NCBI RefSeq assembly: GCF_013112245.1
Contig: NZ_WVRN01000001.1
Span: 1,554,501 to 1,618,500, forward strand
Length of the DNA stretch: 64,000 bases
From: Ruegeria sp. HKCCD4315
GTDB lineage: Bacteria; Pseudomonadota; Alphaproteobacteria; Rhodobacterales; Rhodobacteraceae
Reading direction: 5' to 3'
The position numbers were made by a program, and so were the translations under genes. This document shows positions 19,734-29,304 of this stretch, piece after piece (within the stretch, counting starts at the first letter, position 1; each line of letters begins with the position of its first letter). The notes beneath the pieces were generated by a model, which ran no database searches, was not told the DNA's origin, and saw nothing but the letters and a program-made list of their open reading frames with translations.

Positions 19734-19882
19734 ACGACCTCTGTTCAGCCTGTAACGTGTCTTTGGGAAGTTTTGGTGCCGCTTTAAAGTTTGTCAACGT
19801 GAACGACGACCGCCTGCCGTAACGGTAACAGGTGGATCACGGCAAGCTCTGACCGGCATCAACAATAGTGAGGAGCACCAGA

Positions 19883-20701
19883 ATGACGCCAGACACCCTA
19901 TTTTCGCTTGAGGGCAAAACCGCACTTGTCACAGGTGGCGCAACAGGCATCGGGCGTATGGCGGCCGAGGCGCTCGTGCGAGCAGGCGCGCGCGTTTTGA
20001 TCGCCTCGCGCAAAGGGGACGCCTGCGCCGAGGTTGCGGCTGAGCTGAACGCGTTGGATGCGCCGGGACACGCCGAGGGCTTTGCAGGCGACATAGGTAG
20101 CGAGGCCGGTATAGCCAACCTTGTATCTGACATTCAGAAGCGAACAGAAACGCTTGATATTCTTATGAATAACTCGGGTGTATCGTGGGGTGCGCCACTG
20201 GGGCAGTTTCCTTATGACGCCTGGGACAAGGTGATGTCTGTCAATGTGACGGGGATATTCGAACTGACCCAAAGGCTTTTACCCTTGCTTATGAAATCGG
20301 GAACCGCCGACGATCCCGCCCGTGTTGTCAATGTGGGGTCTGTGATGGGTGAAGTGCCCATGGGGGACGGGGCCTATAGCTATTCGGCGTCTAAAGCTGC
20401 GGTTCTGCATCTGACAAAGATCATGGCAAAAGAGCTTTCTCCATACCACATCACCGTCAACGCACTGGCACCGGGGCCGTTTGTATCCCGGATGACAGCG
20501 TTTGCCACAGCGGATGAGACCACACGGGACAAAGTTGGAAAATCCGTCCCGCTGGGCCGGGTCGGACGTGACGAAGACATTGCAGGGTGCATGCTGTTTC
20601 TGTGCGGCCGGGGCGGCAGCTATGTGACCGGAGCCGTAATTCCGGTTTCCGGCGGGATCAATGTGGTGACGGCTGGTAATATTTTTGCAGAAGCCTTGTG
20701 A
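19883..20701 (+). CDS. SDR-family oxidoreductase
   Basis: A 272-residue short-chain dehydrogenase. Cofactor motif TGGATGIG, NNSGV in the middle, catalytic Ser in NVGSVMGE and the YSYSASKAA box with Tyr and Lys; the end VTGAVIPVSGGINV is standard. The ATG at 19883 is chosen because GAGGAG lies just before it. It is the first of two rightward genes with the phosphotransferase-type gene 14 bases downstream, suggesting a joint role in acyl-CoA or ketone metabolism; the substrate is unknown. Confidence 0.9.
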   Translation: MTPDTLFSLEGKTALVTGGATGIGRMAAEALVRAGARVLIASRKGDACAEVAAELNALDAPGHAEGFAGDIGSEAGIANLVSDIQKRTETLDILMNNSGVSWGAPLGQFPYDAWDKVMSVNVTGIFELTQRLLPLLMKSGTADDPARVVNVGSVMGEVPMGDGAYSYSASKAAVLHLTKIMAKELSPYHITVNALAPGPFVSRMTAFATADETTRDKVGKSVPLGRVGRDEDIAGCMLFLCGRGGSYVTGAVIPVSGGINVVTAGNIFAEAL

Positions 20702-20715
20702 TCGGAAGATAAGCC

Positions 20716-21750
20716 ATGAGCAATGACACCAATCTCGATCTGGCTGCCGTGGATACGTATCTCAGCGCGCATCTTTCAGGATACAAAGGACCGTTGGAGG
20801 CAACCAAATTCACGGTTGGGCAGTCCAACCCGACATTTGAGCTTCGATCGCCCGAAGCCGCCTATGTGCTGCGGCGAAAACCTCCGGGTGTGCTGCTGAA
20901 ATCAGCCCATGCTGTTGACCGCGAGTTCAGAGTGCAACGCGCGCTGTCAGGCAGTCAGGTTCCGGTGCCTGAAATGTTCCTGTTGTGCGAAGATGACACT
21001 GTAATCGGTTCAGCGTTTTACGTGATGGAACGTTTGCACGGCAGGGTCTTTCCCGAACCAACCCTGCAAGGCGAAAGCAATGAAACGCGCACTGCTGTGT
21101 TGAATGAAATGAACCGGGTGCTTGCCGGTTTGCATATGGTCGACATCGATGCTGTCGGTCTGTCCGATTTTGGACCTGCTGGTAACTACTACGAGAGGCA
21201 GATATCGCGTTGGACCAAGCAATATCGCGCGTCCGAAACGTCGGTGATTGAAGACATGGATGCTTTGGCATCCGAACTTGAAAGTTCAGTTCCCGCGGAT
21301 GATGGGCAGCGCACCTTGGTGCACGGGGATTATCGCATCGACAACCTGATGTTTGCGCCGGACGGCACGGATTGCATTGGAGTGTTGGATTGGGAATTGT
21401 CAACAATTGGCCATCCATATGCGGATCTGGCCGCCGTGATCATGCAATGGCAGCTGCCACCGGGCAAACAGGGGCGGGGTCTGGCGGGGATAGATCGCGC
21501 CAGCCTGGGTCTGCCCAGTGATCAGGATTTTGTCGCCCAATATTGCAAGCGACGGAGTTTGCCGGGCATTGACAACTTCGGGTTCTACCTGGCCTTCAAC
21601 TTCTTTCGAATGGCCGGCATTTTGCAGGGCGTCTACAAGCGCGCTTTGGACGGAAATGCCTCGGACCCGGAGCGGGCCAAGGCCTATGGTGCCTACGTTC
21701 CACTGTTTGCGCGGCACGGGCTGGAGGCGCTGCGAAGCACATTCAATTGA
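20716..21750 (+). CDS. APH-fold phosphotransferase family protein
   Basis: A 344-residue kinase-like protein. LVHGDYRIDNLMF contains the catalytic H-G-D-x-x-x-x-N loop and VLDWELSTIGHPYADLA is the metal-binding D-W-E segment. N-terminal KFTVGQSNPTFEL resembles the kinase-like half of ACAD10 proteins, which often sit with acyl-CoA dehydrogenases and SDR enzymes in fatty-acid degradation clusters. It follows the SDR gene closely. By that context it may phosphorylate a hydroxy-fatty acid; this is inference. Confidence 0.88.
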   Translation: MSNDTNLDLAAVDTYLSAHLSGYKGPLEATKFTVGQSNPTFELRSPEAAYVLRRKPPGVLLKSAHAVDREFRVQRALSGSQVPVPEMFLLCEDDTVIGSAFYVMERLHGRVFPEPTLQGESNETRTAVLNEMNRVLAGLHMVDIDAVGLSDFGPAGNYYERQISRWTKQYRASETSVIEDMDALASELESSVPADDGQRTLVHGDYRIDNLMFAPDGTDCIGVLDWELSTIGHPYADLAAVIMQWQLPPGKQGRGLAGIDRASLGLPSDQDFVAQYCKRRSLPGIDNFGFYLAFNFFRMAGILQGVYKRALDGNASDPERAKAYGAYVPLFARHGLEALRSTFN

Positions 21751-21768
21751 CTGTGTAAGCCTTGGAAA

Positions 21769-22380
21769 TCAATCGCTTTGTGCTCTCTCTAACTCTACCT
21801 TTACGTTCGGCAGGCTGTTCTTGCCAAAAAACATCTCGGTCCCGACGAACACGGTAGGCACGCCAAAAACGCCGCGGCGAACATTGGCCTTGGTTTGATC
21901 TTTCAGGTCTTGTTTGACATCGGGGCCGGTCATGGCTTCACGGATTTTGCGCACAGGCAATTCGTTTTCGTGCAGGATGTCGACAAGCACCGCCAGTTCG
22001 TCGACCTTTTGCCCATGCACCCAAATCGCATCAAAAATCGCGTTTATGTACTTGGTCTCCCAAGATTTACCTTTCGCAAAATGAGCTCCGCGCATTGCGA
22101 ATTTGGTGTTCATAGGGAAATGCGGGCTCATGTGAAAACTCAACCCACGTCGCCGCGCAAAGCGGTGAAGGTCATGGGTCAAATAGGCGGTTTTCTGACG
22201 GTTTTCCGAAAACGCTTGAAACGGGCTTTGATTGTGGGTCGCCTTGAAGACGATCGGCAGAAGAACAGGAACGTAATTAATCTCAATATCGTATTGCGCG
22301 GCCAGATCCGGCAGCACTTTGTGAGCCAGAAAGGCATTTGGGCTGCAAAAGTCGTAAACGAAATCAATGCTTTGCGTCAT
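21769..22380 (-). CDS. DsbA-fold 2-hydroxychromene-2-carboxylate isomerase-like
   Basis: A 203-residue thioredoxin-fold protein. It starts (ATG 22380) MTQSIDFVYDFCSPNAFLAHK, with the conserved Ser-Pro-N in place of a C-x-x-C motif, as in glutathione-dependent HCCA isomerases. The C-terminal GVFGVPTVFVGTEMFFGKN matches the family's G-V-x-G-V-P-T-F box. HCCA isomerases act in naphthalene-type degradation, but many homologues have other substrates. It is convergent with the phosphotransferase gene. Confidence 0.88.
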   Translation of the reverse strand: MTQSIDFVYDFCSPNAFLAHKVLPDLAAQYDIEINYVPVLLPIVFKATHNQSPFQAFSENRQKTAYLTHDLHRFARRRGLSFHMSPHFPMNTKFAMRGAHFAKGKSWETKYINAIFDAIWVHGQKVDELAVLVDILHENELPVRKIREAMTGPDVKQDLKDQTKANVRRGVFGVPTVFVGTEMFFGKNSLPNVKVELERAQSD

Positions 22381-22576
22381 GGTGATCCCTTCCATCCGCT
22401 TCGAGGCTCTGTTCGGATCATCACACTGCGAATCCGAGATAGCCGCAGTCTAACACTTCAATGCAGGGCAAGCTTGCGTCGTCTGAGGCGAAACCATGGG
22501 TAAGTTAAATTTTCGCTGTTAACTCAGGCTTCAAACCGACACACTCAAAAAAGCTAATCTGATGAAAGAAGGTCTT

Positions 22577-23809
22577 ATGCCTCTACAGCCAGTGATGTTT
22601 GATCAGTCGCGCCTGGATCGAATTCGGGTCTGGATGGATAGCTATGTCGAGCAAAGGAAGTACGCAGGATCCTCGTTTTTACTTCGTCAAAACGGGTCCG
22701 AAGCGTTCTTTCATGCAAGTGGTCTCAGGTCAGTGGAAAACGATCTGCCATTTGAGCGTGATACGTTGGTGCGCATCTATTCGATGACAAAGCCGATTAC
22801 ATCCGTTGCCTTGATGATGTTGGTGGAACGCGGTCTGTTTCATTTGGACGCCCCATTGTCCGACTTCTTACCTGAATTCAAAGAGATACGAGCGCTTGTT
22901 CCAGAAGCCAAATCCATAGATCAGACCGAAGATACCCCAGCACCAACTCTGCATCAGTTGCTGACGCACACCAGCGGTTTCAGCTATCCGTTCAACCCTG
23001 GAATTCTGCCCGAAGCTATGGATGAGCAGGATCTCATGTTCAAGCCAAATCAAGGGCTTCTGGCAGATCGTGTGCACGATTTGGCTGGTCTTCCGCTCGC
23101 ATTTCAACCAGGCACCCGCTGGGAATATTCGGTCGGCACCGATGTTCTGGGCCGGGTGATCGAGGTTGTCTCTGGCCAGACGCTAGCGAAGTTCTTTGAA
23201 CAGCATATCTTTGAACCGTTGGGCATGCGCGAGACCGGTTTTACGGTGTCATCTGGGGCAGGGGACCGATTTGCCTCGCTCTACACACCCCTTGCTGGGG
23301 ACGCCATGGCGCTGAACTCAGCCAATCAAGGTGATGAGAGCCTGCGATTGGTCGATAGTTGTGCCGGATCACCGTTCTTCGAAACCACGACGTTTTCAGG
23401 CGGCGGCGGGCTGATCTCGACGCTTGATGACTACGCAAAGTTCGCAAATATGCTGCGTAATCGCGGTATTGGTAACGGCCAGCGCCTGCTTGGGCCAAAG
23501 ACCATCGAGTTCATGATGCGCAATCATTTGCCGGGGGACATCGCCTCGATGGGGCCAAAAAGTTTTGCTGAACAACCAATGGAAGGGATGGGTTTTGGCC
23601 TTGCAGGGTCGGTTGTATTGAATCCCGGACGTGTCCGGGTGCCCGGTTCGATTGGGGATTTCAGTTGGGGCGGGATGGCTTCGACCTATTTCTGGATCGA
23701 TTGGCAGAACGACCTGACGGCCGTTTTCTTCACCCAGTTGTCGCCATCCAGCTCATACCCATCCCGTGCTGAGCTTAAGGCACTGGTTCATGCGGCCATG
23801 ATTGAATGA
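22577..23809 (+). CDS. Serine hydrolase of the beta-lactamase / class C fold
   Basis: A 410-residue enzyme. The nucleophile motif S-x-x-K is seen in IYSMTKPITSVALMML; HTSGF follows, then a Tyr motif in WEYSVGTDVLG, and a glycine-rich part SGGGGLISTLDDYAKF. It lacks an obvious signal peptide, which points to an esterase or amidase in the cytoplasm rather than a true beta-lactamase. GAAGG precedes the chosen ATG; an in-frame ATG five codons earlier is less well placed. Confidence 0.88.
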   Translation: MPLQPVMFDQSRLDRIRVWMDSYVEQRKYAGSSFLLRQNGSEAFFHASGLRSVENDLPFERDTLVRIYSMTKPITSVALMMLVERGLFHLDAPLSDFLPEFKEIRALVPEAKSIDQTEDTPAPTLHQLLTHTSGFSYPFNPGILPEAMDEQDLMFKPNQGLLADRVHDLAGLPLAFQPGTRWEYSVGTDVLGRVIEVVSGQTLAKFFEQHIFEPLGMRETGFTVSSGAGDRFASLYTPLAGDAMALNSANQGDESLRLVDSCAGSPFFETTTFSGGGGLISTLDDYAKFANMLRNRGIGNGQRLLGPKTIEFMMRNHLPGDIASMGPKSFAEQPMEGMGFGLAGSVVLNPGRVRVPGSIGDFSWGGMASTYFWIDWQNDLTAVFFTQLSPSSSYPSRAELKALVHAAMIE

Positions 23810-23861
23810 TCTTAACCGGGCTGGTACCCAAGGCGCGATTACCTAACTTTACAGGCTTAAA

Positions 23862-24731
23862 ATGAACGAAGCGGAACGTGTCTTACTTGATCTTCTGGAT
23901 ATTGAACGACTGGAAGTTGATTTGTTCCGAGGCACGGGTTCGGGTGGTGAAACGCCGACACGTATCTTTGGCGGACAAGTCATTGCACAGGCTTTGGCAG
24001 CCGCGTATCGGACAGTTGAAGACCGCTTGTGCCATTCTCTTCATGCCTATTTTATCCGACCGGGCGATCCTGAAATACCTGTTATTTATCAGGTTGATAG
24101 GGCGCGAGATGGAGGTTCTTTCACAACGCGTCGCGTGGTTGCCATTCAGCACGGCAAACAAATTCTGAACATGTCTGCGTCCTTCCATGTTCAGGACGAA
24201 GGTTGGGACCATCAGCATCCAATGCCATCTGTGAAGGCACCCGAAACCTACCTGTCCCGCTCCGAGCTGCGGCAATCCTATGTTGACCGTGTGCCCGAGC
24301 GCTTGCGCGGTGAGTTACTGCGTGAACGCCCGATCGAGGTGCGCGATGTGGATCCTTTGGATCCGTTTACGCCAAAAGTTTCTGACGACCGGAACCAGAC
24401 CTGGTTTCGTATGGCTGCAGCGGCTTCGGCCGACGCGAAAACGCAGCATCTTTTACTGGCCTATGCATCCGATATGAACCTCATGTCTTCAGGCTTGCGC
24501 CCCCATGGCCTGAGCTGGTTTAGCGGCGAATTCAATGGCGCGAGTCTTGACCACACGCTTTGGTTCCATGCACCTGTTCAGTTTCAGAATTGGCACCTCT
24601 ATGTGATGGACTCGCCTTGGACAGGGCAGGGACGTAGCTTTAATCGAGGCTCAATCTACTCTGAAGATGGGACTTTGGTGGCATCTGTCGCTCAGGAAGG
24701 GTTGATGCGCAAGGCTCATCCCAAACGCTAA
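23862..24731 (+). CDS. tesB: Acyl-CoA thioesterase II
   Basis: A 289-residue double-hotdog thioesterase that hydrolyses medium- and long-chain acyl-CoA. FGGQVIAQALAAAYRTV and GGSFTTRRVVAIQHGK lie in the first hotdog. The three catalytic positions known from E. coli TesB appear present: Asp in YASDMNLM, Thr in SLDHTLWFH, and Gln in ASVAQEGLMR. Its stop overlaps the convergent SDR stop by four bases. Confidence 0.94.
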   Translation: MNEAERVLLDLLDIERLEVDLFRGTGSGGETPTRIFGGQVIAQALAAAYRTVEDRLCHSLHAYFIRPGDPEIPVIYQVDRARDGGSFTTRRVVAIQHGKQILNMSASFHVQDEGWDHQHPMPSVKAPETYLSRSELRQSYVDRVPERLRGELLRERPIEVRDVDPLDPFTPKVSDDRNQTWFRMAAAASADAKTQHLLLAYASDMNLMSSGLRPHGLSWFSGEFNGASLDHTLWFHAPVQFQNWHLYVMDSPWTGQGRSFNRGSIYSEDGTLVASVAQEGLMRKAHPKR

Positions 24732-25495
24732 GATTGGCTATTAAACTTCTGATGTAACTTAGACATTCCGGATAGCCACCTGTCATAGTCCGCAGTTTTG
24801 AGCTGCATGTAATCCAGAACTTGTGGATGCGGCAGTACAAGAAACTGTTCGGCTTGTATGGCTTTGACGCAGGCTTCGGCAACGTCAGTCGGTTCCAGCA
24901 TTCCGTCGATGGACGCCACCGAGACTTCATGTCCTTCGGTCATCTTCGAACGGACCGCTTGCGGGCACAAAACCGAGACTTTTAAACCTTGTGATCCGTA
25001 TGTCAGCGCAAGCCATTCGGCAAATCCAACAGCTGCGTGTTTACTGACAGCGTATGGAGCCGCGCCTGGTTGATTTAGCAAACCGGCAGCCGAGGCGGTC
25101 GTCAGTATATATCCGCCGCCGCGCGCAATCATACGGGGAACCAGATGTCGCGCTGTCCAAACATGTGACATCACATTGATTTTCCAGATGCGGTCCCAGT
25201 CTTCATCCGCAGTTTCGATTCCACCTAGCGTCAAAATTCCGGCATTTGCGCAGAACAAATCGATTGGGCCGACAGTGTCTTCGGTAAAGTCGATCAACGC
25301 CTTGATTTGGTCCTCGCTGGAAACATCACAGGGAAACGCATGTCCATTTAACTGAGCTGCCAGAGATTGTGCACCGTCTTGGTTGATGTCCGAACACACA
25401 ACACGCGCGCCTTCATGCGCAAACCGTTCGGCCAATCCACGACCAATGCCATGCGCGGCACCTGTTACAACAACTGTTTTATCTTTGAAGTTCAT
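24728..25495 (-). CDS. SDR-family oxidoreductase
   Basis: A 255-residue short-chain dehydrogenase with TGAAHGIGRGLAERFA, NAGIL, catalytic Ser in TTASAAG and YAVSKHA. Its substrate is not evident. CSDINQDGAQ after the second strand carries an acidic Asp, favouring NAD over NADP. It stands alone, reading towards tesB. Confidence 0.88.
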   Translation of the reverse strand: MNFKDKTVVVTGAAHGIGRGLAERFAHEGARVVCSDINQDGAQSLAAQLNGHAFPCDVSSEDQIKALIDFTEDTVGPIDLFCANAGILTLGGIETADEDWDRIWKINVMSHVWTARHLVPRMIARGGGYILTTASAAGLLNQPGAAPYAVSKHAAVGFAEWLALTYGSQGLKVSVLCPQAVRSKMTEGHEVSVASIDGMLEPTDVAEACVKAIQAEQFLVLPHPQVLDYMQLKTADYDRWLSGMSKLHQKFNSQS

Positions 25496-25733
25496 TTACG
25501 TTCCTGAACGCTTAAAGCCAGTACAGAAACAGTGTACGTGTGCGTAACGTTAGACAAGCTACTTCTGTTATATTACCATAATACCAATTACACGATATAT
25601 TGATCTTATCTGAGGAACCACAACTGAGTGTTTCAACTAACAGGTTTATAACGGTAAAACACAGTGCACGTGGAATTTCATACGACGTGCTTTGGATAAC
25701 TTTAATTCGGAAAACTTCAGTTCTGCCCCAACT
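25496..25733. other. AT-rich gap between the SDR gene and phoB
   Basis: No convincing gene. The part from 25560 to 25620 is notably AT-rich and probably contains the SDR promoter (leftward). No clear terminator is visible after phoB. Confidence 0.4.
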
Positions 25734-26423
25734 TCAGCCGAGTGCGTATCCAGCGCCGCGTACCGTGCGAACGGGATCTTCTCCACCGTGTTGCGTCAAG
25801 GCTTTGCGCAAACGTCCAATGTGAACATCAACCGTTCTTGTGTCGACATAGATGTCGCGGCCCCAGACACGGTCCAGAAGTTGCTCACGGCTCCAGACCC
25901 TGCCCGGCTTTTCCATGAAGGTGCTGAGCAGCCGGAACTCGGTTGGACCAAGTTTCAGAGGCTTGCTGTCGCGGCTCACTTTGTGCGTCTCAGAATCCAG
26001 AACGATATCGTCGAACTCCAGCCGAATGCCAACGGTAGCTGGACGAACCCGGCGAAGTTGTGTGCGAACGCGCGCCATCAGTTCGACAACAGAATAAGGT
26101 TTGACCACATAGTCATCCGCACCGGTTTCCAAACCACGCACCTTGTCGACTTCTTCAGTGCGCGCCGACAGCATGATGATCGGAATTGAACGCGTCTCGG
26201 GCCGGCTTTTTAGGCGGCGGCAAACTTCGATGCCGCTGAGGTTCGGCATCATCCAATCCAGAACGATGATGTCGGGGCAATCTTCATCCACCAGCAACAT
26301 GGCCTCGTCGCCGCTGGCGGCTTTCGAGACGCGAAACCCTTCTGCTTCGAGGTTGTAGGCCAGCACTTCGCGTTGGGCCAGTTCATCCTCAACCACCAGA
26401 ACTGTCGGTTGATCTGCGGACAT
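25734..26423 (-). CDS. phoB: Phosphate regulon response regulator PhoB
   Basis: A 229-residue OmpR-type regulator. Receiver domain with acidic patch VVEDE, phosphorylation Asp at residue 56 (VLDWMMPN), Thr/Ser-Ala switch MLSARTEE and Lys in VVKPYS. The C-terminal winged helix has LKLGPTEFRLLSTFMEKPGR and TRTVDVHIGRLRKAL. Last gene of the pst-pho block, 12 bases from phoU. When phosphate is scarce it binds Pho boxes such as the one before pstS. Confidence 0.97.
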   Translation of the reverse strand: MSADQPTVLVVEDELAQREVLAYNLEAEGFRVSKAASGDEAMLLVDEDCPDIIVLDWMMPNLSGIEVCRRLKSRPETRSIPIIMLSARTEEVDKVRGLETGADDYVVKPYSVVELMARVRTQLRRVRPATVGIRLEFDDIVLDSETHKVSRDSKPLKLGPTEFRLLSTFMEKPGRVWSREQLLDRVWGRDIYVDTRTVDVHIGRLRKALTQHGGEDPVRTVRGAGYALG

Positions 26424-26435
26424 TTCGGTCGTCTC

Positions 26436-27146
26436 CTACACGGTTTGCGACGTGGTGTCGGCCTTGGGTCGAGCCTCGGTTGGGCGTTCCCCGGTAACCA
26501 GATAGACCACTTGCTCGGCAATCGAAGTGACGTGATCGCCCATGCGCTCGATATTTTTTGCGATGAAATGCAGGTGCATACAGGAGGAGATATTGCGCGG
26601 ATCCTCGGCCATGAAGGTCAGGAACTCACGGAACAGCCCATTGTACATCTGATCCACTTCTTCATCGCGATTGATGACATCAGTCGCCAGTTCTGCGTCA
26701 CGCTGAATATAGGCGTCCAGCGCATCGCGCAGCATCCGTTCGACCTCGCGCGCCATACGACGCAGGGCTGCAGCACTTCCGTTGATCTCGCCCGCATCGA
26801 CCAGCACCGTGGTACGTTTGGCGATGTTCTTGGCATAATCACCGATCCGCTCAAGATTGCCCGAGACTTTCAGGACAGACAGAACCAACCGCAAGTCGCT
26901 GGCTGTGGGCGCACGTAGTGCGATCAGGCGCGCGGTTTCCTCGTCGATGATATCTTCCAGCGCATCGATGGCTTTGTCGCCCTGTCGCACTTCTTGCGCC
27001 AGTTCCACATCGCGGGTCTCTAGCGAGCGCGCGGCGCTCATGATGGCGGCTTCGACAAGGCCGCCCATCTTCATGATATGCGCTTGGATCGCCTCGAGAT
27101 CGCGATCGAATACGGATGCAATATGTTGTTCGCTCAAATCGGACAT
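26436..27146 (-). CDS. phoU: Phosphate-transport regulator PhoU
   Basis: A 236-residue, two-repeat helical-bundle protein. Metal-binding type motifs appear twice: DKAIDALEDIIDEE with LERIGDYAKNIAKR, and NRDEEVDQMYNGLF with IERMGDHVTSIAEQV. It links the Pst transporter with PhoR and keeps the regulon off when phosphate is plentiful. Located between pstB and phoB. Confidence 0.96.
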   Translation of the reverse strand: MSDLSEQHIASVFDRDLEAIQAHIMKMGGLVEAAIMSAARSLETRDVELAQEVRQGDKAIDALEDIIDEETARLIALRAPTASDLRLVLSVLKVSGNLERIGDYAKNIAKRTTVLVDAGEINGSAAALRRMAREVERMLRDALDAYIQRDAELATDVINRDEEVDQMYNGLFREFLTFMAEDPRNISSCMHLHFIAKNIERMGDHVTSIAEQVVYLVTGERPTEARPKADTTSQTV

Positions 27147-27162
27147 TTCTGAATACCTGTGC

Positions 27163-27960
27163 TCAGCCGATGCGGCCGGTGATGTAGCTTTCCGTGCGCG
27201 GATCTACGGGGTTGGTGAAGATCTGGCCGGTTTCCCCGAACTCGACCAGGTTTCCCAGATGGAAGAAGGCAGTTTTCTGGCTGACACGTGCGGCCTGCTG
27301 CATCGAGTGGGTCACAATCACCACCGAATAGCGCGAGCGCAGCTCGTCAATCAGTTCTTCAACTTGCGCGGTTGCAATCGGGTCCAAGGCGGAACACGGT
27401 TCGTCCATCAGCAGAACTTCCGGTTCAGTCGCCACGGCACGGGCGATGCAAAGACGCTGTTGCTGACCACCTGACAGACCTGTGCCAGGCGCATCCAGAC
27501 GGTCCTTGACCTCATCCCAGATAGCGCCACGACGCAGGGATTTTTCAACGATTTCATCCAGTTCTGCCTTGTTCTTTGCAAGGCCGTGAATGCGTGGGCC
27601 ATAGGCCACGTTGTCATAGATCGACTTGGGGAACGGGTTCGGCTTTTGGAACACCATTCCCACCTTGGCGCGCAACTGAACCGGGTCGACGCGCTTGTCA
27701 TAGATGTCTTCGCCATCCAGTAGGATATCGCCTTCGACCCGGCAGATGTCGATGGTGTCGTTCATCCGGTTCAGACAGCGCAGAAACGTGGATTTGCCGC
27801 AGCCCGACGGGCCGATAAAGGCGGTCACAGTCTTGTCTTCAATCGCAACATCCACGTCTTTGATGGCGTGAGTGTCGCCGTAATAGACCTGAACCTTTTT
27901 GGCGTTGATCTTGATGTCTTTGGAGTCCACGGCTCTCTCCACTCGTGTCATGTCGTTCAT
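27163..27960 (-). CDS. pstB: Phosphate ABC transporter ATPase PstB
   Basis: A 265-residue ATPase. Walker [10 protein letters not shown], PstB-specific [12 protein letters not shown], signature [14 protein letters not shown], Walker [13 protein letters not shown] and switch His in IVTHSMQQA. Powers PstCA uptake of phosphate at the inner membrane. 12 bases after pstA and 16 bases before phoU. Confidence 0.97.
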   Translation of the reverse strand: MNDMTRVERAVDSKDIKINAKKVQVYYGDTHAIKDVDVAIEDKTVTAFIGPSGCGKSTFLRCLNRMNDTIDICRVEGDILLDGEDIYDKRVDPVQLRAKVGMVFQKPNPFPKSIYDNVAYGPRIHGLAKNKAELDEIVEKSLRRGAIWDEVKDRLDAPGTGLSGGQQQRLCIARAVATEPEVLLMDEPCSALDPIATAQVEELIDELRSRYSVVIVTHSMQQAARVSQKTAFFHLGNLVEFGETGQIFTNPVDPRTESYITGRIG

Positions 27961-27972
27961 TGTTGCCCCCTC

Positions 27973-29304
27973 TTACCAGCGGCGTTCAAAGCGGCGGCGC
28001 AGGATGATTGCGATGATATTCATGGTCAGCAGGAACATCAAAAGGATGATAATGCCGCCCCAGGCTTTCTCGTAAAACCCAACATCGGCGCGCGCGGCCC
28101 AGGTGTAGATCTGCGCTGGCATGGCCGAGTTCGGCTCGGTAAAGCCAGCGACGAAGCCATCGGGATATCCGCGCGCCACAAAGCCCACCATGCCGATCAG
28201 AAGCAATGGTGCGGTCTCGCCCAGGGCTTGCGCCAGACCAATGATGGTGCCGGTCAGAATACCCGGTGCGGCCAGCGGCAGAACGTGGTGGAACACGGCC
28301 TGCATTTTCGAGGCCCCTACCCCCAACGCTGCGTCACGGATCGACGGGGGAACCGCCTTCAGCGAAGCGCGGGTCGAGATGATGATTGTCGGCAACGTCA
28401 TCAGGGTCAGCACCAGACCACCGACCAAGGGCGCCGATTGCGGCAGGTGCATAAACTGGATGAACACGGCCAGACCCAGAATACCGAACACAATCGACGG
28501 AACGGCTGCGAGGTTAGAGATATTCACCTCAATCAGGTCCGTAAATCGGTTCTGCGGTGCGAATTCCTCAAGGTAAATCGAAGCCGCGACACCGATGGGC
28601 AATGACAGCGCCAAAACCACCAGCATCATGAAGAACGAACCAACAACCGAAGCGCCGATGCCCGCCCCTCCGGGGTTGTCCACGCCCGAGTCTGCACCTG
28701 TAATGAAGGGCCAGTTAAATGCCTGTTTGATGATACCTGCCTCTTTCAGGGCATCGACCAGATCAAGGTCGCTGAGTTGCAGGAAGCGGCTGTCTTGCAG
28801 GGTGTCACGCGAAACGCGACCCTTGAAGTATCCGTCAACCCGGCTTGAGGCGGCCAGATCGAACTGTACCGGTTCCCCCAGTTTTTCTGGGTTGTCCGCG
28901 TAAAAGGTGCGGATCGTGCCACCCACTTTACCCAAAAGACGCTCAATCGCGTCCTGATCGAAATCGACGGTGACACCGCTTTCGGTCAACTGATCGTTCA
29001 GCGCACCGATAAACAGGTCGGAATAGGCTTTGGTCTTGAAAAGAGTGCCTTCCGCTTCGTCGCGTTGTGCCGGCGACAGAGTGAACTCGACGCTCACGAC
29101 GGTACGCTGAAAGGCCGGGATGCCCTGCGACAGGATCGAAGCGAACAGCACGATCAAAAAGAAAAGCCCTGTCGCGATTGCAACGATGCCGTAGGCGCGG
29201 AAACGCTTCTCTGCATTCGCACGCTTCTTTGTCCGTGGGTCCGTGGCCATCAACGAAGTCGCGTGACGGCCTGCGTTCGGGGTGTCCATGCTTGCGTCGG
29301 TCAT
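27973..29304 (-). CDS. pstA: Phosphate ABC transporter permease PstA
   Basis: A 443-residue permease, about 150 residues longer than the E. coli protein. The N-terminal part has one membrane segment and a soluble region (about residues 60-200), the DUF3333-type extension found in alphaproteobacteria. The transport part follows with five to six membrane segments, including GVAASIYLEEFA, and the EAA-like loop DAALGVGASKMQAVFHHVLP. It overlaps the pstC stop by four bases. Confidence 0.95.
   Translation of the reverse strand: MTDASMDTPNAGRHATSLMATDPRTKKRANAEKRFRAYGIVAIATGLFFLIVLFASILSQGIPAFQRTVVSVEFTLSPAQRDEAEGTLFKTKAYSDLFIGALNDQLTESGVTVDFDQDAIERLLGKVGGTIRTFYADNPEKLGEPVQFDLAASSRVDGYFKGRVSRDTLQDSRFLQLSDLDLVDALKEAGIIKQAFNWPFITGADSGVDNPGGAGIGASVVGSFFMMLVVLALSLPIGVAASIYLEEFAPQNRFTDLIEVNISNLAAVPSIVFGILGLAVFIQFMHLPQSAPLVGGLVLTLMTLPTIIISTRASLKAVPPSIRDAALGVGASKMQAVFHHVLPLAAPGILTGTIIGLAQALGETAPLLLIGMVGFVARGYPDGFVAGFTEPNSAMPAQIYTWAARADVGFYEKAWGGIIILLMFLLTMNIIAIILRRRFERRW

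Noticed and set aside
22577..23809. Serine hydrolase as an antibiotic-resistance beta-lactamase
   Set aside because: The S-x-x-K motif is present, but there is no signal peptide and the pattern fits esterase-type members of the fold.
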